Assembly (NCBI GenBank): GCA_025201375.1
Contig: JAIWZP010000050.1
Location: 62,001-126,000 of the forward strand
From: Gongronella butleri
Lineage: Eukaryota; Mucoromycota; Mucoromycetes; Mucorales; Cunninghamellaceae
Reading direction: 5' to 3'
Length of the DNA stretch: 64,000 nt
Every line of letters begins with the position of its first letter. Position 1 is the stretch's first letter. Made by a program: the position numbers and the translations under genes. The notes beneath the pieces were generated by a model that was given only the letters and a program-made list of their open reading frames with translations, ran no database searches and was not told the DNA's origin. Shown here in pieces: positions 23,629-36,403 of the stretch.

Positions 23629-25522
23629 AAACAGTTTTTGCTTTCTCCCCTCTTTTTCTCCTCGATACCAATCCTTTCTATCTCGTCCTTTTTTTCTTTC
23701 TTTCTCGTCCTCCACACCAACCCCTCTTGTATCATACCTATTTAATAAAAAAGTGCCTTCTTTTACATCATTTTGTGGTACTGTAAAATCCAAATGGTTA
23801 CATGTGTGTGGCCGCGTTCTTGTGATCAATGCCGCCCGGTGACTTTTTGATCATGTCATTGGCGTGATAAAGTACCTTTTTTCAACATTCTCGGACCTGC
23901 TTACCCATTGATCGGCACGCTGTTGCTAGCCAATGGCTGCCAATTGGCCTTTTTTTTTTTTTTTTTTATTTTGTCTTCTCTCTGGATGTCGCGACAACGG
24001 GCCTCCCTTTCCGACTTTTAAAGCATTCAGCTCCTTTGGAGTAATGGGGGGTGACTATTTGGGCGAGGCGCGTCCTCGTATCTTCTTTGTCCCTCCCCAT
24101 TTTCATACATGTGGCCAAGATCAAGGGCTCAGTGACCTGTGATCATGTCAATTGTCGCCTCGTCGCCCTTGCCATCCTATCCATGACCCCTTGCTATGGA
24201 TCGTCAAGCCTCTCGATGGCCAATGACGGCCAATTTGCGATTTTTCTGTTGTTTGCATCCCAGATGCGCCTCTCCTCTCTTCTTTGGCTTTTATCACAGG
24301 ATGCGCAGGCTCTTCCATCTTTGGAACGAGCCCGTTTGACGCGTGTTACGCCCTCATCTCATGCTCTTTCTTATTTTTTTTCTCTTTTGTTGTAAACAAA
24401 AGGGCGAGCCCCATGACATTGAATCATGTCATGGTCGTTTTGAACATTGTTCCCACCGACGTTGTCGTCCTTATCTTTAAAGGTCATGCCGGTCGGACCA
24501 ATGGCTTGCCATTTGCTCGTTTTTTTATTCTCTTTGTTTTTTTTCGTTTTTTTTTTTTTTCCTCATCCTCTCTCCTGCTTGTCATCGCCTCCTTTGGTAC
24601 GCACGGCGGAGATCGCGTTGTCGTTTCCCAGCCTTTTTTCACAGCCCCTGCTTCATTTCGAAGCGATGACAGAGAGCCAATGACTGCAAATGCCACTTTG
24701 GCTTTTCATTGTCTTTTTTATAATTTTTTTCCCTATTGCATGGTGCCTGTCTGCACCATCTCCATGACCTCGTGCATTCGGTGATAGAGCATTTTTACCA
24801 ATTTTGGCAAAGCAATTGGCCGCGCGTCGCGTCCGGTGTGGCTCTGATTTTCTCGGCGATCATGCTGTTTGTATTATCGCCCCAAATGACTTTTGAGTCG
24901 TGTGGATGCATTATTTTGGGTTTGGCCGTCTCGGGTCGTGTGCAAAAGGACGGCGTGGTGTTGTTTTTATTTCATTGTTTTCTCGTGTTGCCATCCTTGG
25001 CCCCAGCCCCATGACAATGGGAATCATAAAAAAGACCTGCCAATTGGGCAGACCGCCTTGTTGTTTGCACACTACTTAGGGTGGCACATGAACCCTGTTT
25101 TGCAGCCGTGCACTTTTTGAAAAAAAAAAGGGCGGCCTTTATCCTTGGAGCGATAAAAGCAGGTGCGAGTCTTTGATGACGAAAAAAAATTGAGCCCATA
25201 AAGGTTCATGTGGACGAGCCAAAGGAGCCAACAAGCCAAGGAGGCGTTTTTGGCCCCGCGTTGCTTAATGCTGGGGGTGCCTGTTTATTCATTTGTTTTC
25301 ATGATGATCCATTCATGGCGATTGGGCCGACCTTTTTTTTTTTTCATCGCACGCTTCGACTAGAAAATGGATGCCGCCGGGCGGGGTGCGAAATACCAAG
25401 CATAAAGTAGCCCCTCACTTTTTTTTGTGCCTTTTTCGTTCACTTTTTTTTTCGACGATTTGTTTTCTTCTTGACTCCCTTTTCTTTCCAATTTCATTGT
25501 TTTCTTCTTGTCATTTGCCGCC
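23629..25522. other. 1.9-kb spacer upstream of the cyclin gene
   Basis: No convincing gene. The DNA is pyrimidine-rich on the plus strand and carries recurring CCAATTGGC and CATGTCATTG-like words. A 166-codon frame at 24284-24784 consists largely of Phe/Ser runs made by T tracts and is not supported. The 3' part is the probable promoter and leader of the cyclin. Confidence 0.45.
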
Positions 25523-26349
25523 ATGGTCAGCCACTTGCCTGCGTTTAATCTCGTGTATCATCCCATTGAGCACACCATCACGCTGTTCAGCGCGTTGCTA
25601 GATGAAATCACTCGGCACAATGACAATTTCTACGACAAGCGCCCGACGGTCGCCGTGCCCTTTCACAGCTCTTGGCAGCCCGAGTCTGAGGTGCAAACAT
25701 ACCTGCTGCGCATCCAAAAGTATTGCCCCTTTTCAAATGAAGCGCTGCTCAGCTTGATCATCTATTTTGACCGTCTCGCGCTCAATGGCGCGCAGCTGCG
25801 CATCAATTCATGGAACGTCCACCGCCTCCTCATTGCCGGCCTCATGATCGCCACAAAGTTCCACACAGACATCCATCTCCCCAATTCACGCTTTGCAAAG
25901 GTAATGTAGAAAAAAAAAAGAGAGCCAGTTGCGCCCTGGTGGAAGCAAATGTCCCATTTCCAACTCACGCTTTTTCTTATTGCCTATAGATTGGCGGGAT
26001 CCCTGTGCGCGAATTGAACGTGTTGGAGGTGGAATTCCTCAAATTGATCGATTTCCGCGTCAATGTCACTTTGGAGGACATGCAGCGATACGGGACGATG
26101 CTGGTGCAGCGCTACTCGCAGCACACACGCGTCATTTACGTCTACGCGCCTTGCTGCCACCATCAACACGGCGGACGCACATGCTATGCTGGTGGCCGTG
26201 CCCATGGCGGCCAACAGCATCCATCGCAACCTGTTGCCACCGCCAAGCGCACCAAGCATGATCCCGCGCCGTCCCATGAGATTGATGTGACGAGCAGAAT
26301 GGCCACCCCGCCCGTCTCCGACTACCATGAGACCAAAAACAAGGTGTAA
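25523..26349 (+). CDS. Pho80-family cyclin
   Basis: Partner of a Pho85-type cyclin-dependent kinase; family members act in phosphate and nutrient signalling. Exons 25523-25900 and 25990-26349 join in frame to 245 residues. The cyclin box spans about 50-160, with YCPFSNEALLSLIIYFDRL and the NVHRLLIAGLMIATKFHTD helix typical of Pho80/Pcl6/Pcl7 cyclins. The splice joins SRFAK to IGGIPVRELNVLEVEFL, the conserved position. The C-terminal 75 residues are His/Pro-rich and unconserved. The gene converges on the SMG6-like gene with 288 bp between stop codons. Confidence 0.9.
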
Positions 26350-26637
26350 AAAAAAAAAAAACCACGAATTCCCGGGATCAGCCATGATGATGCTCTCTAT
26401 CCCATTGCTTTTTGTTTCCTTTTGGCGTGGCTCTATTTTTTCTTTCTTCTTTCTCTTTGTTGATTTTTGTTGAATTTTACCCCCCTCAATGTGATTCCCC
26501 CTTTCAATGCCCCCCTACAGCCCTTTTTAAATAGGCACATATTTTTTAAAACGCGCACAATGCCCACACATCAATAATAAAAAACACATGATTTGCATTC
26601 AACTCTTCCTCCAATTTCATTGTTTTATTTATTTTTT

Positions 26638-29600
26638 TCAAGCATCGGCGAGTGCTACCATGGGAACGACTTGCACGTCTCTTGCGCGTGCCTTGACTTT
26701 GAGATTGCGATCGGCGGTGACGAGGCACACAGGGACGACGGGCGGCGTTGTTTGGCGATGGGCGGCCCACCATAGGCATGAGGACAGCACAAGGTCGTCC
26801 AGGTTCTTGCCATCTGCGCCAAAATCAAATTGCTCGGACCGGATGGCAATGTCGTACATGAAATGGTGATGCGATGTTTGGATGCGCAGTGCCTTGCCCT
26901 GCATTGGCGGCTTTTGCTGCTGCTGCTGTTGCTGCAATGTCGTCTCGATCAGCGCAAGCGCATCGCCCGCCACCGTGCCCAGAGGTGGCTCATTGCCACG
27001 CAAACCATCCAATTCCGTGATCACTTTGTCGCGTAAAATGAAAAAAAAAACGTGAGTCTTTTTTTTTTTTTTCTTCTTCTTCCCTTTGCTCTTTCTTTTT
27101 TTTCATTTCTGTAGGCGGTACCTGCAAGGGGGATGACGACTTGCCATTTCATCTGGGTGAGAACGTGGCGCACGATTTCCAAATGACCAATGAAGCAATT
27201 GGTGTCCAGGACAAGGACGGTGTGGCCGGGGACGACGTGATCACGCCAAGCACGCGATTTGTTGGCGAGGGGGCGAAGCGGGGACCGTGTTTGCTGCTTT
27301 CTACCGGCGACGGACGCGACCAATTGCTGCAATTGCTCGCGGCGCTGCTTGAGTTGTGCCATGGCGTCGTCATCGTCGTCGTTGACATCCATGTCGCGCA
27401 GCGCATGCACCATCGACGCAAGCATCGCGTCGCGCTGGCCATCGGCATCGTCGTCGTCGTCGTCATCGTCGTCTAGGTCCACATTTTCTCCAGTTTGATC
27501 TGCTCTCACATCGATTTTTTCCGTCGTCATGGCGTCTTTTGCGAATTCCTTATCATTCACTTGGTCCAAGGACTCTTTTACAAAGAATTGATGGTGCACA
27601 GGGTCGTAGCCAAGAGCGTGCCGCATTTGCTACAAAAAAAAATTGGGTGAGATTTCGTTTTTTTTTTTTTTTTTTGAGGAGATGGCGTCTCTTTTCAAAA
27701 AAAAAAGGTACCTTTGCCAATAGGAACGCATAGTGAAGGATATTGTGGTTGCGCTGTTGATGAGCGGGTAAACATGAGGGCTTGTCTGCGGCATGTGGGG
27801 ATGGATCTTTAGAATAAAAATCGTCGATCCAGCCGCAGCCACGCAAATACTCGTCCTCGGGCAAGGTGGGAGCGTGGCCGATGACATCGCGCACGTGGCA
27901 CCAGTCGTCGTCGGTCCAGTCGTCGCGTGTCCACGTGTCGTGCAAGAGATGCTGGTCAATTAGCGCGTGGCGCGCGTCATCGTCGTCCATGCGGCGAAGC
28001 AGTGTATTCCACAGCGTGACCCAAGCGCCCAGCCACGGCGCATCGTCATGGCAACGCGTCAGTCGCTCCCACGCACTCTCTCGCGACGCGTCGCGCCGAA
28101 TGGCAAGCCCGCTCACCACCAGCCATTGGAGGAACGCGCACAAAAACACAAAAAACGCGTCGTCGTCGTCCTTTTGGGGGCAAGGTGGTTGTGTCGTTGC
28201 CATGGCCTCCGCACCATCACCAATGTGCGCTTCACCAAAGAGCATGGGCGCATGCTGCGCCACGCACAACGGCATAGTGCTGAGACGCGTCATGCTCGGG
28301 CCATAAAACGCGTGTGCATCGGGCGAATTCACGTGTTTCAGCACACAAACGCACATGTCGCGCAGCAAATCCATGGCCGACTGTACAATGACATTGTCGG
28401 CTGCGGTATCAACCCATTCGCGTGTCTTTTCATCGTCGTCGTCCGATGCACGCATCGCCGCTGCCAAACAGAGCCTTGCCACGGGCGACGTGCTGTAATT
28501 GTACTGATAAATCGCCGCCACGGCAAGCATGAGGGCCTCCATCCAGAACCACGCGTCGCACGACAATAACCCATTTTTGTCGTTTTTGTCGTTTTCGTCG
28601 TCGTTACGGGGTGTCTCGCGGCGAATAAAGAGATGATATAAGAATTGGCGCCGTGTCGCGTCAAAATGGTCGAGTCCGATTTTTGTAAACAGCATGCCGT
28701 GCAAGCGCAGGAACAGGCCAATGGTCCAGTCACGGGCATCGATGCCAGGAGGGACAGATAGACCGTCGGCATGCCGTTGTTTTTGACCCTTTTTTCTTGT
28801 TTTCGTTGAAATGGGCGTGATGCGCGCATGCCATTGGCGGTTCTGCTCCATGAGGTCGACAAGGTGCTCGCGTGCATGGACGGCAGGGTTGCGGCGCACA
28901 ATAAGGGCACGTGTCGCCAGGTACACTTGGTGCAGGTGTGTATGCGGCGGGGCCAATGCTTGGACGGGATCGATGACCATGTGAGACGATGATTTCTTGG
29001 GCGGCTGGCGTCGCTCGTGCTGCTTGGCGCACAGATGGCTCAATTGCAAGTAAAATCGCGCCGTCGCAGGCATCAGCCACGCACCCAAAAGGTGCCAATC
29101 GATAGCCATTTGTGCCAGTGTGTCACGCTTGTCTGTCGATGACGACGACGACGACGTGTACAAGAATCGATAGCGCGCAAGATCGCACCGGAAGGGCACG
29201 GCGCCGTACCATTTGCATCGCTTCGCGCGGTGCCACACGTGTAATTGGGCGTCCAGCTCTGATAGTTCCGCGGACTCGTCCATGCGCCGCATCATGTCCA
29301 TCCACTCTTGATAAAATACCTCGGATTGGTCCACAAAGGAGGCCATCCATTGTCGGTGCGCCACACGAATTCGCCCAGGCGTCCATTGCTGCTGCAATAT
29401 AGGCTCATCCGCGTTCTTGTCGCCCAAAGTTTCCATCTCGGCCAAGGGCACCATCGTCATGCCATGCTCCGTCATCACAGGCACAAGCACGCCATCGTCG
29501 TCGTCATTGTCGTTGTCGTTGTCGTCCTCTTCGTCATGGTCATGGTCATCGTCAAGCGGCTCCGCTGTTGTTTGCTTGTTTTCGTCGTGTTCGTCGTGTT

Positions 29601-30627
29601 CTTCTTGTTCACCAGCAAACGCCGTGTGGCATTGGACGAGTGCCTGGCGCAATTGGTTGACAAGCGCATAAATGGCATGCTTCCAACACAGATTGGCCAG
29701 ATTCTTCTTTTCAGCGTAAGCAGGATCGAATTGCACGAGGTCCAGGAACGCGTGCGCCAATTGCACGTGCAATTGCATCTTTTCACGCCATGCTTGGTCT
29801 GCCGCAGTCCATTGGTCGTCCCTGAGTGCGCGCCACGGGTGTGGATCGTCGTCATTTCCGTCATTTCCGTCGTGTCGCTCATTTTCCACGTCGTCATGGG
29901 TCAAATGCAGCGTGCGCATCGCGGCGGCAGGGCCCTGGGGTGCCGGCGCATGTCGCGACACGTCCTTCTCGCCCTCCACATAAGCGAGCCCTTGGAAATA
30001 GCTTGCCGATGCTTCGTCCTTGCATACACGCTGCCAATGCTGCGCAATCTCGTTTTGAATCTGCTGAATCGCATGCAAACGCTGCCGCACACCACGACCA
30101 TGGGCATCCTCCGCCGCACCAGCACTCGATGCCACCTTTGACCCTCGCTTGGGTACAGCCTCGCCTCGTGGTACGCGTTTTTCGTCGTTTTCGCGTTTTT
30201 CGTCCTTTTCGAGTTCAACGTTGTTATCGTCGTCATTTTCAGCTGCTTTTTGCTTGCGTGTTATGCTGCTACCATCTTTGCGCGGATCCCACAGCGTGCG
30301 CGAGGAAGGCGGGCGGCCACGACCATACGAACGGCCCCATACCTGCTGCTCTTCCTGCTCTTGCTGCTGCTGTTGTTGCTGCTGCTGTTGTTGCTGCTGC
30401 TCTTGCTGCCGCTGCGATGGCTGCTGCGATGGCTGCTGCTGCTGTCGTTGCTGTTGTTGTTGTTGCTTGTCGCGTCGATGCGAAAGATACGACCGCGTGG
30501 CCTCCTTGTTGAATGCTAGCGGATTGTCCTCGTTGGGATTGAATAGCGAGCGTGCATCAGCGTTGCTACGTGGACCACGGGAATACTCATTGCGACTGGA
30601 AGAGGCATGTCGCCGGGGATGGCTCAT
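26638..30627 (-). CDS. SMG6: EST1/SMG6-like protein with C-terminal PIN domain
   Basis: SMG6 is the endonuclease of nonsense-mediated mRNA decay and is related to the telomerase factor Est1. Exons 27712-30627, 27122-27629 and 26638-27023 give 1269 residues. The N-terminal region has a Gln run (about 54-95, CTG repeats on the plus strand). The middle carries an EST1-type helical region, and Asp-rich tracts lie just before the PIN domain. The PIN domain (about 1105-1265) has LVLDTNCFIGHL, the splice-made PLAVITELDGLRG and VTADRNLKVKARA, which carry the expected acidic residues. The start at 30627 was chosen over an upstream in-frame ATG (30708) because the extra segment is a T-tract-encoded Phe run. 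The large exon is intronless over 2.9 kb, unusual here. Confidence 0.88.
30350..30470 (-). repeat. CAG-rich tract coding polyglutamine
   Basis: Imperfect CTG/TTG triplets on the plus strand encode a Gln-rich run in the SMG6-like protein, interrupted by Glu, Pro-Ser and Arg. It is likely length-variable. Confidence 0.9.
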
Positions 30628-33047
30628 GTAGAAACAAGAAAAAAAAAAAAAAAGACAAGTAAAAGAAAAAAGAAAAAGACGGGGAAGAGGAGGTGATATA
30701 CACTGCAAAAAAAGCAGGGTTCAACCCCACTTTTTGAAACGCCGACGTGCACGCCCTTTTTGCCCCGGTCCTGTTTCACCTGAATTCTTTACGAACACAT
30801 GCTCAACTCGTGTTGCCATGGCCAAATGAATGTTGCTAGCAAGGTTAAACGCCCAAATGATGCAATGATTGGGAGGCGTCACTTATGAAAAGTGAAAGAC
30901 AATGCGCAAATGATCAAAAACTTGATTTTTGATGGATCAACCATTTTCAAAAAATAAATGAGGCATCCTTTGCGCGTCGCCATGAAAAAGCGTGCGTCCA
31001 GCTTACGTTTGAGCCTACACACGTGTCACTACACCCCATACAGGGCGAAACAAACACCAAATGAAAAATTTGACCAAAATCATCCGGTAAAAAGTCAAAA
31101 ACAAAGAATGGATGGGCCACGACGGACCTTGGAAGGGAGCAGAACCGCCGCATCTTCCACCGGTTTGATCAAGGGCACATTTGAAAAGGATTTCGGCAGG
31201 GTGACCTTAGAGAGACACGTTTTAGCACCCATTTTCGTCATTTATCGGAGGAACAGACTAGTTGGTCGCTGGAGAAAATTTGTATAAAATCATTCGGACG
31301 GCTGCCTTCATCTATCCGGCCCAAATTTACAACAGCTTGGCAAAGTTTTGCAGAAAAAGTTAGAGGTAGTCACGTTTACACAACTAGCTCAGATGGAACT
31401 TGCCAGCAGGTCGCTATAGACATTTGAAACACGTCTCAACGTGAAAAAATCAATCTAAAACCCGAGTAGGTTGCGAATTGCAGTCTGATGCCGATCATGT
31501 AGGTGCCACACGCTCAAATCACCATTTCGTCATGATCGAGCTCCAAAACCAAAATCAAAAAATAAGGTCGCCAGAACCGTCCCAAACTTGCACCATGAAT
31601 CGTCGCTGCGAGAAACAACGAGAAATGCCTAAAAAGAGCCAAGTTCATATGCTCAGTGACGAGCAATGAGCGACTTTGGATTAAATTTCAATCGCGATTT
31701 GCACGACAAGGACGCGCCTCTAGAGTCGCGCCAACGCGTCCAATGGAAAGAGACGTGTCAGGTGCGCGTCCTGATAAAGAATAGACGCGCTTAACTTGAA
31801 GGTTGACGCGGTTTATCACGCGTCGAAAAGTGCCTATCATTTTAAAACCTCGCCAAACCGACCAAAAAATTACTTTTTCCATTGATCAAGAATGTCCACA
31901 TAAGCAGCGAGCCACGCTCTTTTGGATGATGTTTGTTTTTTAACGATGCAGGCATTTTTCGTTGAGATGGCCTAGAGTCGAAAATAAATTCTAAAATGCG
32001 TTTTACGCCGAAACCAGCCAATGGATCCCTCGTTTTTATTTGATTTCTGTCGATGAATGAGAGAAATTTACCTTGTAGTTGGGATGGCGTGGCGATTGGA
32101 GGACCTAAATTTGGTCGGTTTCAATTCATCGACTGCACCCCTTGGAAAATCCGTGGTTTTTAATCAATTTTGAAAACGGTCACTGGTCACCATCCTGTGG
32201 TTGCAGAATCGCAAGGGTGGGCCCATTTGAACGAGAAACAGGAGAATATGAATGGTGAAGAGGGAAATAATATGTCGCTTGTGAATTTCATTTTCAAATC
32301 ACAGAAAATCAATAAAAACACTTTTTTTGTCAACTGTCGTGGTGTTTGCTTTTCAGACTTTCACTTTTTTTGCTGGTGCATGGTGATGGCAAATGCAGAA
32401 ACCCAAAACATAGGCGGCCTGTCAGGTGCACATTGGCGCAAAGAGCATTCAAGAAGGCGAAAATCTCAAAAAATCATCCATTTTTGGATCAATTGGCGTG
32501 TGTAGTCATCCGACCGCATTGAAACTCGGAACAGGTACAACTTGGTCATGAGGAATTGATTTTATGACACCAAATTAAAAGTCAAGACCAAGTTTTGGGA
32601 CACGATTTGATCAAAAAATCAAATTCAAAAAAGTGATCCAGAGCAGGACGACGCGTCGACAGGGCGTCTATAATAAAAAAAAAAGGTATCGTGCTACTGC
32701 CATTGACCACATGCACATCTTGGCACTGCGCGTCCCAATAAAAAGCGCACTGTTGCGTTATTTTTGGTGCGACAAAGACGATAAAACATAAATATGGGAT
32801 TTAAGGCGCTTGCGCTCGTCGTGACGGAGCAAAACACATAGAGTACATCGCACACGCTTGAAACTCTGACACACACCAGAAAAAGAAAAATCTATCATAA
32901 CTAGAACAACAAAATGACGACACATCAAGATGTGCCGCCAAGATTTCGCAATTTTATTCACTTTGCATAAAATGTTAGGGCATTGGATATTGATCATCGC
33001 TGCCCAGGACTGCATATAATAGCATGTTAAACAGAGGCTGCATTATC
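30628..33047. other. 2.4-kb gene-free region with a family A repeat
   Basis: No gene could be supported. A 109-codon frame at 30958-31287 lacks any recognisable family. A family A copy occupies about 31450-32330. The right end contains the 3' flank of the small secreted-peptide gene, with AATAAA (minus strand) at 32953-32958. Confidence 0.5.
31450..32330 (+). repeat. dispersed repeat family A, copy 1
   Basis: It shares ordered blocks with 45185-46075, 46640-46990 and 62850-63910. These include CGAGCTCC-like AAACCAAAATCAAAAA, GACGCG...TTTATCACGCGTCGAAA, CAGGCATTTTTCGT, a TTTTACGCCG-AACCAGC block, ATGGCGTGGCGAT...GACCTAAA and the nearly invariant CGACTGCACCCCTTGGAAAA. Divergence is high. The matching minus-strand frame is stopped here just after IFQGVQS. 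Confidence 0.75.
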
Positions 33048-33203
33048 TCAATTTACAGCTGCACCCAGAACGTCATCCGCACTTTGAGCGAGAGGGTCGA
33101 CCACGCCATCGTTGAGGGAATCCACGGTGTCAGCAACTTGAGCGAACGACAGGCTGACAAAACACGCCACAAGGACCACAACGGTGATGAAAGAAATCTT
33201 CAT
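33048..33203 (-). CDS. predicted 51-residue secreted peptide
   Basis: An ATG at 33203-33201 opens 51 codons to TGA at 33048-33050. The N-terminus MKISFITVVVLVACFVSLSF followed by AQ is a textbook signal peptide with likely cleavage after SFA. The mature part, about 30 residues, is acidic, lacks Cys and reads VADTVDSLNDGVVDPLAQSA before ending GAAVN. A TATATAAA box (minus strand) lies at 33365-33372, about 162 nt upstream, and an AATAAA signal at 32953-32958, about 90 nt downstream of the stop, so the transcription unit looks complete. Alternatively the GTAAAT at the last codons could be a donor to a further exon. No family was recognised. Confidence 0.6.
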   Translation of the reverse strand: MKISFITVVVLVACFVSLSFAQVADTVDSLNDGVVDPLAQSADDVLGAAVN

Positions 33204-33642
33204 TTTCTTGTAGCTTGGAAATGGAAGGTAAGGTAAGAATAAAAGGCAAAAGAAAAAGAAAAAAAGTAAAGATAAAAATGAAAAGCGATTAAAAGACGCG
33301 CTTTTTATGTCACTGACCTCATTTTCTGCAATCGCTTCACTCCCTAAATTTCTTTACCCCAACATTTATATAAAAAGAATCTTGTCTTGGCATAGATTGA
33401 CTACATTTTTAAAATAGTGAAAAAATGGAAGAGAGGGGGCAATGGAAAGAAAAATCGCGGAACCACAGCAAATTCTGCGTTTGTCGGCTATTGCGGGGAA
33501 AGCGGCGCAGGGCTTTCCAAATTTGGACGGCATAAAAAAGGCATTGTGACTGCCGAGTGCACCATTTCAACGTCTCTTTCTCCTCTTTTTTACTTTTTGC
33601 CTTTTTTTTTCTTCTTTAAATCTACACTTTTTGGCAACGATC
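33204..33642. promoter_or_regulatory. divergent promoter, secreted peptide and UTP5
   Basis: 439 bp between opposed starts. The minus-strand TATATAAA at 33365-33372 fits the peptide gene. The plus-strand end is a T-rich leader of UTP5. Confidence 0.5.
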
Positions 33643-35853
33643 ATGAGCACCTCTGCCGACTCTGTTCTTACGTGCTTTGATCAAGCGTCTCCGTGTGGCT
33701 TTTTCGCCATGGTGACGGAGGGCGTGGATCAGCATCACCAGCGGCTGCGCGTGTTTGACACTACGGGAACCAAGACGCACGACGACGATCTGCCCAAAGA
33801 TCTCGGTGCCACTGCTCTTGTTTGCGGCGTACTTGCCTCGGAAGAGACCGCCAGCGCATCGGTAAGGGCTCAATGAGCTACGAAGCAATGTCAATCTGAT
33901 ACGATATCTTTTTTTTTTTTTTTTTTTGCTTCATTTTTCTTTCCCAACGTTTTAGTCCAAGAAAGCCAAGGCTGCGCCATCGCTAGGCAAGGTGCTTGCC
34001 CTTGTGACGGAGCGCGCTGTGCATCTGTACTCGGTGCAGCGCGGTGTCATTGTGACACAGCTTGGCAATCCGCTTCCATCCGCCAATGTGCAAGTTGCTC
34101 TTAGCGCACAAGGCACCAATGCCTATACGCTTACAAACGACGGGTCCATCATCGGCTGGGACCTTGTCGAGAACTTGGTCACCATGTAAAAAAAAAAGAA
34201 GAAAAAAAAGGAAAGGCCCTGGATCGTCCTCTTCTCACTTTTTTTTTCATTGGTATTAGCGAATTGAAGACGAGTCTTATGAATCCTGCACGCATTGCCA
34301 TCAGCCACGATGGGTCGATCCTTGCTGTGGCCGGTGACGGTCAAATCGAGCTCTGGGATATTATCAAAGCACGCGTTTTCAAGGTAAAAAAAACAAAAAA
34401 CAGAAAAAAAGAATTTTGCATAACAAATCGGATTGATTTTATGTTTGCCGTTTTTATAGACGTTTTCGACGACAGAAAAGGTGGCTTCGTTGCAATTCAC
34501 GGCGCAGGGCGACTGGCTCGTGTCGCACGATGAGCAAAAAGTGCAGATTTGGAATGCATTGACGAGCAACAAGAAGCAAAAGCCGGCCAAGACGCTCGTG
34601 TTGAGCGACGACGATCAAGATACCACCAGCATCCGCAGCACCGATCTCGTCGCGGCTCACGCGCAGGGCGGCGTGCACGTGCTTGCCCTGACGCACGCGG
34701 GCCATGTTGTTTTGTGGCCCAATGTCAGCGAAGCCGATGCCAAACGCGTCATGGAGCCTGTCGCGACTATCAGTATCGTGTCGGCGCAAAATGACCAGCC
34801 TGTGCGCATCCGCCGTGCAGCTTTCACAAAGAGTGCGCAGCCAGCCGTTGTCGTTGCGCGCGGATCGATTGCGCAACCGATTCTCGAAACAATCGATTGT
34901 GTCGACGACAACAAAAAATGGCGCGATATCACTTTGACGCGTCAAACGGCCCAAAACGAGAGCATGGGCACCAAGTCCATTGGCGAGCAGCCTCGCGCGG
35001 CCAATGCGCCAGTCACGGAAGAAGCATCTGACGAATTTGTGGCCACCACGCTGTTAAATGCGCTTCAGGCAGGCGAGGATCGCCAGGTGATGAAACTTTT
35101 GCGCCAGCCGTCCATCCTGGAGGATATGGATACCATTGTCAAGACGCTGCCGGCCGCCTACGGACACATGCTGCTCTTGCAGGTGCTCAAAGCGCTCGAA
35201 ACACGCGTCCAGCAGGACATGGTGCTCGTCAATTGGCTCAAACAACTCGTCCTGTACCTCAATGACTCCATCAAGGACAATCCAGGCATCGTCAAGCGCC
35301 TCGCAAAGCTCTCGCGCTCAACAGCCCCTTACGCGCTCGAAACCCTGCCTCGCACACTCGCACTCCAGGCACGCGTGCAAATGATCCAACTGCAAATTGA
35401 TATGCGACAAAAGCGCGCCCAATTCGACGACGACGACGCTCAATTTGACGACGACAATGCCATGGCCACCTTTGAACACAATGACCAGCAAATCCTCACC
35501 GATGAAGACGATGACGATGCCTTTTGGAATGCCGCAGAGGTAAAAAAGAAAAAAAATATTGGGAAAGTGCCAAGAAGGACGACAAAGGGGGACCAGGGCT
35601 CAATTAGCGTGGCCCCATCGTGCAAATGACGGACTTGCGTGTGTGTGTGAGCGTGGCTCCGTCAATGCTTGGTTCTTTTGTGTCACCTACGAATAAAGCG
35701 CACTCACCTAGTCGTTTTTTTTTTCTGCATTCACAGACGGACGACATGTTTATGGAAGAACAGGGTGGCGAAGAAGACGACGAGGATCAGGAGATGGACA
35801 TGAGCGACGATGACGACGATGACATGGACGAGGAAGACGATCCATCGATGTAA
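33643..35853 (+). CDS. UTP5: U3 small-subunit processome protein Utp5/WDR43-like
   Basis: Component of the t-UTP/UtpA subcomplex needed for pre-18S rRNA processing in the nucleolus. Exons 33643-33861, 33956-34185, 34260-34383, 34460-35539 and 35737-35853 give 589 residues. The N-terminal half shows WD-type blades (GSIIGWDL, GQIELWDI, QKVQIWNAL). The Utp12 helical domain lies at about 370-490 (LLLQVLKALETRVQQDMVLVN). The tail is strongly acidic (Asp/Glu runs after about 505), partly in the last exon, as in nucleolar proteins. Human WDR43 and yeast Utp5 share this order. Two introns begin GTAAAAAAAAAA or nearly so. Confidence 0.88.
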
Positions 35854-36403
35854 AAATCACCCAAAAATCACCTGAAAAAATAGAAAACAAAATGGCACGC
35901 GCGCGCGCGCCTCCTTTTTTCACGCCCTCCATTCCTCCAGTCATGACCCACTCTTTGTTGTACTTGCTTCTCTTCTTTTTTTTTTTTCCATGCATTCATC
36001 TCACGTACATCTCTTATTTTCGCCTCATCTTGCATCTTTTTTTAAATTTCTTTCTTTTACATCCCAAATTAAAAAAGCTCAACCCCATCTTATTTCAATT
36101 AAATAAAAGGGGGGAAACACGGCAGCGCACCCAGCGCGTGCCTTTAATTGAATATCAAGAAAGTGACCGTGAGGGACAGAAGACAGGCAAAAATCCTGGC
36201 TTTCTTTTTCGGACATGTCGCTTTTTTCGGTAAGGCGTGGTTCTGTGTACCTGAAGACGCAAATTTAAGGTTGGTGCTTGTTGCACAGACGTGTGGAGTT
36301 TCAATCACGACAAAAAGGAGCAAAAGGCGCGCCCTCGTTGATGAATTGTTTGGCTTTTTTCTTCTTTTTCTTTTTTTTTTCTTCTTGTAAAAACGACAAC
36401 ACC
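35854..36403. other. spacer between UTP5 and phospholipase D genes
   Basis: 550 bp with a CG dinucleotide run (about 35898-35909) and T-rich stretches; the last 60 bp are a T-rich leader. No gene was seen. Confidence 0.4.

Noticed and set aside
24284..24784. 166-codon plus-strand frame upstream of the cyclin
   Set aside because: Dominated by Phe/Ser/Val runs from T-rich DNA; no splice partners or family.
30627..30708. Upstream in-frame ATG (30708) for the SMG6-like protein
   Set aside because: The added segment is mainly Phe coded by a T tract and would resemble a false signal anchor; the ATG at 30627 gives a sensible hydrophilic N-terminus.
30958..31287. 109-codon plus-strand frame left of repeat family A
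   Set aside because: Highly basic composition, no homology and no promoter features; it lies next to decayed repeat DNA.
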